Shown: positions 24,101 to 30,489 of the stretch, piece after piece
Position numbering within the stretch: position 1 is the stretch's first letter
Layout: each line of letters starts with the position of its first letter
DNA from: Geomonas oryzae
GTDB lineage: Bacteria; Desulfobacterota; Desulfuromonadia; Geobacterales; Geobacteraceae
Assembly (NCBI RefSeq): GCF_004117875.1
Contig: NZ_RAHW01000001.1
Span: forward strand, 496,001 to 560,000
Direction: 5' to 3'
DNA: 64,000 bases
The notes under the pieces: generated by a model
The model's database searches: none
The model's input: the letters and a program-made list of their open reading frames with translations, nothing else
What the model was told of the DNA's origin: nothing
Translations under genes and position numbers: made by a program

Positions 24101-24292
24101 AAGGATTACGGCGGAGTCGCTTCGAAGCAAGCTCTTGTCGCCGCGTACGCCAAACTGGGGATCAAGCTCTCGCCTACGATGCCGTTTCTCACTGGAAAGG
24201 ATGGACGGGTGGTCGTGGACGGGGACGTGATAAGAGCTGCGGGGAGTGAACCGGCAAAAAGCATGACCACAGAGGACACTGAGGAGCACTGA
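21164..24292 (+). CDS. Large protein with RNA-polymerase alpha-CTD-like and sigma-region-4-like segments
   Basis: Protein of 1,042 residues, no signal peptide or membrane segment. Residues 14-63 (LSTRARNALINLKVESRQDL, KLPRVRGCGATTKKELKLLL) follow the helix-hairpin-helix pattern of the RNA polymerase alpha C-terminal domain. Residues about 315-362 (LALEYRLSMDRL, then KISLRKLADNFGITGESVRQ and VETKLLRRL) match the helix-turn-helix of sigma-70 region 4. Around 520-555, QDVLEGILLSAPDGVHFTEV looks like a winged-helix start. The remainder is not recognised. The combination suggests a DNA-binding protein that touches RNA polymerase or the promoter; this is inference. ATG at 21164 has only a weak ribosome site. 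A single-gene unit with GC-rich codons like the core genome. Confidence 0.7.
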   Translation: MTEPTAVPPEWLTGLSTRARNALINLKVESRQDLIALSKLKLPRVRGCGATTKKELKLLLERVRLEPAEPPSPSDSCSPSGCDEGAVAVGNRPETSSGIPIAGPARWSILNKTAAELFAVNASPSFQESAGTLRLPPADLMRLRARGIFPEDAAHLLCSFTVGYLLETGLSDQAMSALLHVVARLSGLPGDALPTPAVTPADYSLYAGFPEGMLDPLIVPDFAFPALLDPADGPAEAVSWNAVAKITERSVLQTLGFSVTALGAIRYLWLLQGHAFSVAESVAAGISTDSYLDFNQLIDRYLHVTRSGRDQSPSDKKTLALEYRLSMDRLAPTDKKISLRKLADNFGITGESVRQVETKLLRRLNDETNLGHLDYLWRLLDRLMASGGGGRYISELCLSLQSMHGWSSPPSEETLAFIMGLSPRYRVATESSPLRVALSVPCCVGCETAVFAVAGALAASEHGALPVHQALDVMIGECQSLQCPELRKIASFSLSLVEFVTDQSPMLKVHDQALHLELPQQKSPLQDVLEGILLSAPDGVHFTEVQRRLKQILPGNSSSAHSIHSRLTSFRWAVLWGLGIFKHREQLSIPVSLISGILEDFASALERYDIPYLCANGGHYEGYADRLRAEGIPTSRAFYSCLKIVGNPKLSLEEFPYVQRKDHAGPRPSISQLLEQYIAKAHRAVTCWELKDFEVDRLGVPMPQAAYHRSRARNILKIGDLLLHIHNVQIVTDQLHRIVDEPPSPKEGTGPLKARLFRKHKKACESLGIIGANDLVRFVEHFLPGTVDWPHKHERRKVVSRKPQNQTVEISATAALPRRRTAPPADWVLSYLEDLAKPCLPMDIFSAFRAHPQQSDLYKRWLGNRETVLWYTHDTVIARKVLEWNDEKQYAIEAMALMHLEQRDAGGRPYGSCRELLLDGPGELPELSQGLTWTPVLLHSLLVSGANFLKIGRQKDFFVAKDNTCGIATLDDLLHHALLKDYGGVASKQALVAAYAKLGIKLSPTMPFLTGKDGRVVVDGDVIRAAGSEPAKSMTTEDTEEH

Positions 24293-24306
24293 GGGACACA
24301 GAGGAA
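24265..24306. repeat. Low-complexity CACAGAGG-type repeat
   Basis: Imperfect repeats of ACCACAGAGGACACTGAGG type span the end of the large gene and the spacer after it. A related piece (GAAGCACAGAGGAAAGGCAA) occurs at 25005-25025, so the two flank the first DUF4160/DUF2442 module. Confidence 0.5.
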
Positions 24307-24439
24307 TAGCAAAGGAAAGGCGGGGGGGGAAAGGGCGGAGCAAGCTTAGTTGAGCTGTTTTGGTGTTTGCTGTATATTGGCGCTTGCAGATCATTAGTCG
24401 ATGACCCACCCCGTAGAATGCTGAAGTTGGAGGCCCATC

Positions 24440-24709
24440 ATGCCCACCATCTCCATGTTTTACGGTATCGTCATTTACATGTTCTTTTACGATAACAAGA
24501 AGCATTTCCTGCCGCACCTGCACGCCACCGCTGGTGAATACGACGCCGTATTTTCCATTGAGGATGGCGAACAGCTAGAGGGCGAGTTCCCAAGAAACAA
24601 ACGAAAGCTCGTTCAGGCGTGGATAGAGATACACAGAGAGGACCTGCTCACGGACTGGCGTCTAGCTGTAAACGGGCAGAACCCGTTGCCGATCAAGCCA
24701 TTGGAGTAA
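24440..24709 (+). CDS. DUF4160 protein, module 1
   Basis: Protein of 89 residues with the DUF4160 signature: MPTISMFYGIVIYMFFYDN, HFLPHLHATAGEYDAVFSIE, then DGEQLEGEFPRNKRKLVQAW and NPLPIKPL. Ribosome site GGAGGCCCATC. The DUF2442 gene follows after three bases. DUF4160/DUF2442 pairs are widespread in accessory regions and have been suspected to be toxin-antitoxin-like, without proof known to me. A second, opposite-facing copy of the module lies at 25057-25585. Confidence 0.85.
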   Translation: MPTISMFYGIVIYMFFYDNKKHFLPHLHATAGEYDAVFSIEDGEQLEGEFPRNKRKLVQAWIEIHREDLLTDWRLAVNGQNPLPIKPLE

Positions 24710-24712
24710 GAA

Positions 24713-24958
24713 ATGAATAGAGTTGTTTCCGTAAAACCTTTGGATGGGAAAAAGGTGGCCGTGGTGCTTTCTGATGGTCGGTCCGGCATATTCGACGTTG
24801 CGCCTTACATAAAAAGTGAGTTTTTCCAGCACTTGAATGAGGAATCTTACTTCAGACAAGTGTCACTCTTCTTCACCGGCATCGGCTGGCCGGAAGGGCA
24901 GGATCTGGGTCCGGATACCGTAGCTGCCGACTTGCAGCCAATGCCCGGGCAAAAGTAA
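24713..24958 (+). CDS. DUF2442 protein, module 1
   Basis: Protein of 81 residues: VVSVKPLDGKKVAVVLSDGR, GIFDVAPYIKSEFFQHL, GIGWPEGQDLGPDTVAADL, the standard DUF2442 layout in which a small sheet binds a ligand or partner. It begins three bases after the DUF4160 stop, so expression is coupled. The homologue at 25057 shares PEGQD/PNEQD and the preceding IGWP/VTWP. Confidence 0.85.
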   Translation: MNRVVSVKPLDGKKVAVVLSDGRSGIFDVAPYIKSEFFQHLNEESYFRQVSLFFTGIGWPEGQDLGPDTVAADLQPMPGQK

Positions 24959-25056
24959 TCAGAGCAGATGAAGGCTTGACTACAGTGGACGCTGACGTCG
25001 ACGGAGAAGCACAGAGGAAAGGCAACGCAACCACTGCCACGGGTGGCTGCCGGGAG

Positions 25057-25311
25057 CTATTTTGAGATAGGGGGTGTCGCGGGGCGCATTTCGGCGAGAA
25101 GGGTTTCGGGTGCTATGTCCTGTTCATTGGGCCATGTAACCGCTCCTAACACGATTCCCACTCGATTGAAGTATGCGGGGTTCCTCAGCTCGCGAAAGAC
25201 GCCGTGGTCGAGGTACGGCTTCAGGTCGAAGATCCCTTGGCGTCCGTCTTCGATTTCTACGTATATGCAGTAGTCCGGTAGCGGTTTTACGACTTTTACA
25301 TCCCAGTACAT
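25057..25311 (-). CDS. DUF2442 protein, module 2
   Basis: Protein of 84 residues from the second of two adjacent ATG codons (25311), which has the better distance to GAGGAA. It carries YVEIEDGRQGIFDLKPYLDH, then VTWPNEQDIAPETLLAEM, matching the module-1 protein throughout. It follows its DUF4160 gene and points toward module 1 (tail to tail). Confidence 0.85.
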   Translation of the reverse strand: MYWDVKVVKPLPDYCIYVEIEDGRQGIFDLKPYLDHGVFRELRNPAYFNRVGIVLGAVTWPNEQDIAPETLLAEMRPATPPISK

Positions 25312-25318
25312 CATTTCC

Positions 25319-25585
25319 TCACAGTGGATCGATCTTGTACGGGTTCTCACCCTCAACTGAGAGATCCCAGTCCGCTTGTAGTTCGTCACGATGCAGCTCC
25401 AACCAAGCAAGAACCAGCCTAAATTGTTTTCTAGGCAGTTGTCCAGCTAAAACTTCACCGTCTTCGATGCTTATGGAGGCTTCGTATTCCGCGTATTTTG
25501 CGTGAAAGTGCGGGCAGCGATGGTGATGGTTGTCCAGCAGATACATGCGGATGATGATTCCGTAGAACATCGAGATCACCGGCAT
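25319..25585 (-). CDS. DUF4160 protein, module 2
   Basis: Protein of 88 residues from ATG 25585 (ribosome site AGGAGGCACT); an upstream in-frame start lacks one. MPVISMFYGIIIRMYLLDN, CPHFHAKYAEYEASISIEDG and NPYKIDPL align with module 1. The HxH-containing stretch (HHHRCPHFHAKY) is richer in histidine than in module 1. The gene order DUF4160 then DUF2442 is the same in both modules. Confidence 0.85.
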   Translation of the reverse strand: MPVISMFYGIIIRMYLLDNHHHRCPHFHAKYAEYEASISIEDGEVLAGQLPRKQFRLVLAWLELHRDELQADWDLSVEGENPYKIDPL

Positions 25586-25621
25586 AGTGCCTCCTATGGG
25601 TGCTCGCGGCATTTCCAATCC

Positions 25622-26245
25622 TCACTTGGCTTTGGCGCCTGATTGGTTGCCAGTTGCTGCAGCTCTCTTCCGCAGGGCCTGAAGCTTTTCGCGTAGCAGG
25701 GGATCAAGGGTCGATTCGGCGAGGCCGGTCGCCTTTACCTTCCCTAAAAACTGTTCCACACCTCCGAATGCCTTAACTTCCCGTTGGATCAAATCCGTCA
25801 AAAGGGCTGACAATACGTCGTCTGTTATACCGATATCTCTCGCCTCTTTGCGGGCTTCAGGATTCGAACTCATCGCGTAGCCCGCTCCTATCTCCTTGCA
25901 TCCTTCTGGGGAAACGACAACTATGATGCCGTCGTCATTTTCAGCCTCGAATTCTCCTGTCGGACCGGCACCGAAATCGACCTCAATCCATCCGTACACA
26001 TAATAGAAAGTCACCTTGCCTTTATTGTGCTTACCGAAGACCCACAATTTTCTACGCGGCTCAAGTAGAGAAGTACAACGAAAGATCTCGGGAGGAGCGG
26101 GTTCGAATCTAACCTTTGAAGGCAAATAACCAATTCCGAAAACAGGGTCACAGGATAAGAGTTCCTTGCTACTTTTCGCTGCTGATGGAACGGCTATGAG
26201 GGCTATTGCCAGCACTAACATGACTTTGGTAACGAAGAAGTTCAT
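25622..26245 (-). CDS. Secreted protein, candidate immunity partner of the amidase-like effector
   Basis: Protein of 207 residues, signal peptide MNFFVTKVMLVLAIALIAVPSAA, ribosome site GGAAGGAGGCGAC inside the end of the preceding gene and a four-base ATGA overlap with it. The mature part has four cysteines including LLSCDPVFG, FRCTSLLEP and PEGCKEIG, so a disulfide is likely, and ends in a basic helix. No family is recognised. Export plus translational coupling to a wall hydrolase suggests a periplasmic inhibitor; this is inference. Confidence 0.6.
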   Translation of the reverse strand: MNFFVTKVMLVLAIALIAVPSAAKSSKELLSCDPVFGIGYLPSKVRFEPAPPEIFRCTSLLEPRRKLWVFGKHNKGKVTFYYVYGWIEVDFGAGPTGEFEAENDDGIIVVVSPEGCKEIGAGYAMSSNPEARKEARDIGITDDVLSALLTDLIQREVKAFGGVEQFLGKVKATGLAESTLDPLLREKLQALRKRAAATGNQSGAKAK

Positions 26246-26880
26246 GTCGCCTCCTTCCTTCTGAAGATACAGAATGGTTTGGACGTCCAGATACGGTGCG
26301 CAAAAAATCCTTGCCCATACTTTCCATCTCTATCGCTTCCTTCCTGCACGAAATCAGACTGCCACTTTTCTCCCGTGAACATCTCAATGTGCCCATGCTC
26401 GTGACCTGTTGGGACATCGGTGGGGAATACTGCAATGTCTCCTATACTAGGCACATAACCTTCTATATTCACAGCTTCAAACCCTAGCCTCCGCAAGTAG
26501 TCTTTGTAATCCGCCGCGGAGACAGGATTATTAGGGGTGGGCTGATGGCCAGCGTTGATAGCTAGTCGGACGGCTCTAGCACACCTTCCTTGTGAGTGTT
26601 TCCCAGCCCACCCGTTGCACGGATTCCTCAGGTATGCTGCCGCAGCGGATGGATCCCAACCTTTGCGGACAGGAGCTTGGGGTGCCCTGCTCCCGTTTGT
26701 ATGAGTGTTGGGGGCTCCATGATCGTTGATCCCTAGAGGCCCTGGGGTGTCTCCCCTCGCGTGTTTTAATCCGTTATGCGGGGCGGCTGCATCATTGTGT
26801 CCCAGTGGTCCTGGGGTACGAGGCGCTAGTAGTCCCCCTACGTCGTCTAGGATGATTCTGGGTACTCGGGAGTTCGCCAT
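26242..26880 (-). CDS. Amidase/CHAP-like effector with repeated GPLGxND motif
   Basis: Protein of 212 residues from ATG 26880 (ribosome site ACAGGAGCTTTTCGG); the frame open upstream is not preceded by a ribosome site. Residues 22-60 contain TPGPLGHNDAAAPHN and TPGPLGINDHGAPN, a repeated motif. Residues 85-190 look like a papain-like peptidoglycan amidase: NGWAGKHSQGRCARAVRLAI (Cys100), IGDIAVFPTDV, GHEHGHIEMFTG (His164) and WQSDFVQE. There is no signal peptide. Type VI amidase effectors have this size and layout and are followed by an exported immunity protein, as here. No secretion genes lie in the window, so delivery is unknown. Confidence 0.65.
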   Translation of the reverse strand: MANSRVPRIILDDVGGLLAPRTPGPLGHNDAAAPHNGLKHARGDTPGPLGINDHGAPNTHTNGSRAPQAPVRKGWDPSAAAAYLRNPCNGWAGKHSQGRCARAVRLAINAGHQPTPNNPVSAADYKDYLRRLGFEAVNIEGYVPSIGDIAVFPTDVPTGHEHGHIEMFTGEKWQSDFVQEGSDRDGKYGQGFFAHRIWTSKPFCIFRRKEAT

Positions 26881-26985
26881 CCGAAAAGCTCCTGTAGGTG
26901 AGGGGCGTGAAGATGAAAATGTACCAAGGGAGGAAGGGGTGTCAAAGGGAGACTGACGAGGCACCTCTGGGGGCAGATAAGAAAA

Positions 26986-27028
26986 AGCAAATCCCCCCTG
27001 TCCCCCCTTCGCAAAGGGGGGAACGTGC
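26986..27028. repeat. REP-like palindrome, copy 1
   Basis: CCCCCCTTCGCAAAGGGGGG embedded in a longer unit that begins GCAAATCCCCCC and ends GCGTG or ACGTG. The same unit stands at 54520-54562. Both lie between genes. Confidence 0.75.
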
Positions 27029-27145
27029 CGCCTACTGCTATGCTGAATGGAAACATTCGCTCTTCCGCGGAATTCCCGGATGAACCGTTGCAAGGGGGGG
27101 CGCGGGAGCACGTGAGGCGCTTTATGGACTCAGGTAGGGGAATAG

Positions 27146-27174
27146 GGGGACTGGCACCTGCGGAGCCAGTCCCC
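27146..27174. terminator. Hairpin between the effector operon and nuoN
   Basis: GGGGACTGGC, nine-base loop, GCCAGTCCCC followed by TTTGAG. Could terminate plus-strand transcription or be a stray repeat; no plus-strand gene ends near it. Confidence 0.4.
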
Positions 27175-27198
27175 TTTGAGACGCTGCGGTAATATACG

Positions 27199-27232
27199 CA
27201 AAGAGGGCACCCGGTGACGGGTGCCCTCTTTG
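27199..27232. terminator. Terminator of the nuo operon
   Basis: AAAGAGGGCACCCG and CGGGTGCCCTCTTT form a 14-base perfect stem 25 bases after the nuoN stop on the minus strand. Confidence 0.75.
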
Positions 27233-27257
27233 TTTTACTTCGCTTATCCGGCTTGTC

Positions 27258-28712
27258 TTAGAACTGCACGGCCTTCTGCGCAAGCTCGAGGACGGTGCCC
27301 GGTACCATGCCGAGGGCCAGGGTGGCACCGACGGCTACCAGCAGGCAGACGGCGACGGCCGGGGTGGCTCCTGCCCACTCGAAGTCTTCGCTCGGGTCTT
27401 TCATGTACATGAAGACCATGACGCGCAGGTAGTAGTACAGGGAGGCTGCGGAGTTCAGCACGCCGATGACGGCAAGCCAAACGTAACCTGCCTTGATGGC
27501 GGCGCTGAAGAGGTAGAACTTCCCGATGAAGCCCGCGGTCGGCGGCATGCCGGCCAGGGAGAAGAGGAAGATGCTGAGCACCATCGCCAGAAGCGGCTTC
27601 TTGTGGCCGAAACCTGCGAGGTCCTGCACGTTGCCGTTGCTCTCGCCTTTCTTGGTGATGAGCACGAGGACGGCGAAGGCGCCGATGTTCATGAACGCGT
27701 AGGAGAGCATGTAGAACAGGATGCCTGCCGCACCTTCTGCGTTGACGGCTGCGAAACCTACCAGGGCGTAACCTGCATGCGCGATGGAGGAGTAAGCAAG
27801 CATCCTCTTCACGTTGTCCTGGGAAAGGGCGATGATGTTACCGGCGGTCATGGTGAGGACGGCCAGGATCCACAGGAGGTTCCCCCACTCTACCCTCAGC
27901 ATCGGGAAGGCGAAGATCATCACGCGGATGAAGGCGGCGAAGCCGGCTGCCTTAGGACCTGCGGACATGAAGGCGGTGATCGGGGTCGGCGCACCTTCGT
28001 AGACGTCCGGGGTCCACATGTGGAACGGTGCCGCGGCGATCTTGAAGGCGAAGCCGGTGGCCATGAGCAGCATGCCGACCACGAAGAGGGTGTTGCTCGC
28101 TACACCGGGGTTACCCATGACGTAAGCGGAGATGGCGTGGATCTTGGTGCTGCCGGTGGCGCCGTAGGTGAGCGCCATGCCGTAGAGCAGGAAGCCGGTG
28201 GAGAAGGAGCCAAGCAGGAAGTACTTGAGCCCGGCCTCGTTGGACTTCAGGCTGTTGCGGTTGAAGCCGGCCAGCACGTACAGGCAGATGGAGAGAAGCT
28301 CGAGACCTAAGAAGATGACCATCAGGTCGGTCCCGGCCGCCATCAGCATCATGCCGACGGTGGAGAAGAGAATCAGGGGGTAGAGCTCACCCTGGTTGCA
28401 CTCTTCCTGGGCCATGTAGCGGTCGGCGATCAGGATCGCGAGCCCCGCTGATACCAGGAAGATCACCTTGAAGAAGGTGGCGAAGTTGTCCTGCACTACC
28501 GAACCGTTGAACGCCGATACTGACGGCCCCCAGCCGCCCACCACGCTCGCCGCGGTCACTGCAAGGCCGATGATGCTCAGGTAACCGAGGTAGGCCTTGT
28601 TATTGCCCGGCACGAAGACGTTGACGAGCAGCAGCACCATGGCGATGCATGAGAGTAGTATCTCAGGCATGATCACTGCCAGGTTTATGGCCGGCATAGC
28701 AATTGTTTCCAT
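27258..28712 (-). CDS. nuoN: NADH-quinone oxidoreductase subunit N
   Basis: Membrane proton-pumping subunit of respiratory complex I, 484 residues, Mrp-antiporter family with about 14 helices. Recognised by LELLSICLYVLAGFNRNSLK, the conserved lysine/glutamate helices (TPDVYEGAPTPITAFMSAGP, SSIAHAGYALVGFAA) and its place as last gene of the run. Ribosome site CGGAGGATTATAG. It ends at a strong hairpin. Confidence 0.97.
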   Translation of the reverse strand: METIAMPAINLAVIMPEILLSCIAMVLLLVNVFVPGNNKAYLGYLSIIGLAVTAASVVGGWGPSVSAFNGSVVQDNFATFFKVIFLVSAGLAILIADRYMAQEECNQGELYPLILFSTVGMMLMAAGTDLMVIFLGLELLSICLYVLAGFNRNSLKSNEAGLKYFLLGSFSTGFLLYGMALTYGATGSTKIHAISAYVMGNPGVASNTLFVVGMLLMATGFAFKIAAAPFHMWTPDVYEGAPTPITAFMSAGPKAAGFAAFIRVMIFAFPMLRVEWGNLLWILAVLTMTAGNIIALSQDNVKRMLAYSSIAHAGYALVGFAAVNAEGAAGILFYMLSYAFMNIGAFAVLVLITKKGESNGNVQDLAGFGHKKPLLAMVLSIFLFSLAGMPPTAGFIGKFYLFSAAIKAGYVWLAVIGVLNSAASLYYYLRVMVFMYMKDPSEDFEWAGATPAVAVCLLVAVGATLALGMVPGTVLELAQKAVQF

Positions 28713-28743
28713 CTATAATCCTCCGTCAGTAGTTCTAAGCGGT

Positions 28744-30438
28744 CTATTTTGCTTCGTTGTTTGCGGGGATGGCCGGGTGTCCTTCGGGCAGACCGGCGGG
28801 CGCTGCTGCGGGCGCCGCTTCTGCACCGACTGCAGGGTGACCTTCGGGCAGACCGGCGGGTGCCGCACCTGCCTCGGGCATGCCGGGAACGGCCATGTGA
28901 CCCGGGGGAAGCGCCGGTACTGCGCCGGGAAGCTGGGCTACCTGCTGCTGGACCTTGGTCTGCGCGATCATCTTGTCGATGGACGGTGCCATGGTGTCGA
29001 TGACCGGACGCGGGTAGATGCCAAGGAAGAAGATGAGGAAGATGAGCGGCAGCATGATGGCGACTTCGCGTGCGTTCAGGTCCTTCAGGTTCTGGTTCTT
29101 CGGATTCTTCAGCTCGCCGAACATGACCCTCTGGAACATCCAGAGCATGTAGACGGCGGAGAGGATGACGCCGGAGGTGGCGATGATCGCGTACCAGCGC
29201 AGGCTGCTCTCGAAGGAGCCCAAAAGCACCAGGAACTCACCGACGAAGCCGTTGGTGCCCGGCAGGCCGATGGAGGAGAAGGTGACGATCATGAACATGG
29301 TGGCGAAGACCGGCATCTGCTTGGCCAGACCGCCGAAGTCGGAGATGAGACGGGTGTGACGACGCTCGTAGATGAAGCCGACGATAAGGAACAGCGCGCC
29401 GGTGGAAACGCCGTGGTTCAGCATCTGCAGCATGCCGCCGGTGACGCCCTGCTGGTTGAGGGCGTAGACGCCCAGCATTACGAAGCCCAGGTGGGCTACC
29501 GAGGAGTAAGCGACCAGTTTCTTCACGTCCTGCTGCATCATAGCGACGAGCGATGCGTAGATGATGCCGATCACGGAGAGGGTCGCGATGAGCGGGGTGA
29601 ACTGTGCGTTGGCGTCCGGGAAGAGCGGCATCGCGAAGCGGACGTAACCGTAGGTACCGCACTTCAGCATGACGGCGGCCAGGATTACGGAGCCTGCGGT
29701 CGGTGCTTCGGTATGCGCATCGGGCAACCAGGTGTGCAGCGGGAACATCGGGACCTTGATGGCGAAGGCCAGGGCGAAGGCCAGGAACATCCACATTTGG
29801 GTGGCCGGGTCAAGGTGCAGTTCGTAGAAGCGCAGGATGCTGAAGTCGCCGCCGCCTGCCTTGAAGTAAAGGGCGATCAAAGCGACCAGCATGAGGAGCG
29901 AGCCGACCGCGGTGTAGATGAAGAACTTGACTGCCGCGTAGATCCTGTTCTTGCCGCCCCAGATACCGATCATGAAGTACATCGGGATCAGCATGATCTC
30001 CCAGAAGATGTAGAAGAGGAAGAGATCGAGCGAGATAAAGGTTCCGATCATGCCGACTTCGAGGAGCAGGAGGCAGATCATGTATTCCTTCACCTTCTCC
30101 TCAACCGCCGTGTAGGTGGAGAGGATGGCGATCGGCATGATGAAGGTGGTCAGGATGACGAGCCAGAGGCTGATACCGTCGATGCCCAGGTGGTAGCTCA
30201 TCTGGAAGGGGCCGGCCGCGATCCAGGGGATGTTCTCGAGGAACTGGAACCCGCCGATGTCGGTGCCCGGCGCGTTGTACCCGGTGATCAGGGGCAGCGA
30301 GAGGATAAACGTCACCACCGTCACCGCCATGGCGATGCTACGGAGCACGCCGTGGCTGTTCTTGTTCACAAAGAGGAGCAGTATCGCCCCGATCAGCGGT
30401 GTGAAGGTTAATATGCTCAGTAACGGTAGCTGGCTCAT
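28744..30438 (-). CDS. nuoM: NADH-quinone oxidoreductase subunit M with low-complexity tail
   Basis: Proton-pumping membrane subunit of complex I, 564 residues. MIGTFISLDLFLFYIFWEIM, HTWLPDAHTEAPTAGSVILA and SVAHLGFVMLGVYALNQQG are standard NuoM blocks. After the last helix (LIFLIFFLGIYPRPVID) about 60 extra residues rich in Ala, Pro and Gly contain APAGLPEGHPA twice and a third variant LPPGHMAVPG, which ordinary NuoM lacks. The tail probably lies outside the membrane; role unknown. Confidence 0.97.
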   Translation of the reverse strand: MSQLPLLSILTFTPLIGAILLLFVNKNSHGVLRSIAMAVTVVTFILSLPLITGYNAPGTDIGGFQFLENIPWIAAGPFQMSYHLGIDGISLWLVILTTFIMPIAILSTYTAVEEKVKEYMICLLLLEVGMIGTFISLDLFLFYIFWEIMLIPMYFMIGIWGGKNRIYAAVKFFIYTAVGSLLMLVALIALYFKAGGGDFSILRFYELHLDPATQMWMFLAFALAFAIKVPMFPLHTWLPDAHTEAPTAGSVILAAVMLKCGTYGYVRFAMPLFPDANAQFTPLIATLSVIGIIYASLVAMMQQDVKKLVAYSSVAHLGFVMLGVYALNQQGVTGGMLQMLNHGVSTGALFLIVGFIYERRHTRLISDFGGLAKQMPVFATMFMIVTFSSIGLPGTNGFVGEFLVLLGSFESSLRWYAIIATSGVILSAVYMLWMFQRVMFGELKNPKNQNLKDLNAREVAIMLPLIFLIFFLGIYPRPVIDTMAPSIDKMIAQTKVQQQVAQLPGAVPALPPGHMAVPGMPEAGAAPAGLPEGHPAVGAEAAPAAAPAGLPEGHPAIPANNEAK

Positions 30439-30489
30439 TTACTCTGCTCCTTTTACTTCAGGTCAAAATTATCTGAAAGTCTTCAAGTC

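Noticed and set aside
27146-27174. Attachment site or origin
   Set aside because: Only a hairpin is visible; no integrase or DnaA boxes near.
28597-30411. Very long open frames opposite to nuo genes, for example 604 codons opposite nuoM
   Set aside because: Antisense shadows of GC-rich coding DNA; no ribosome sites or known domains, and the opposite strand encodes conserved complex I subunits.
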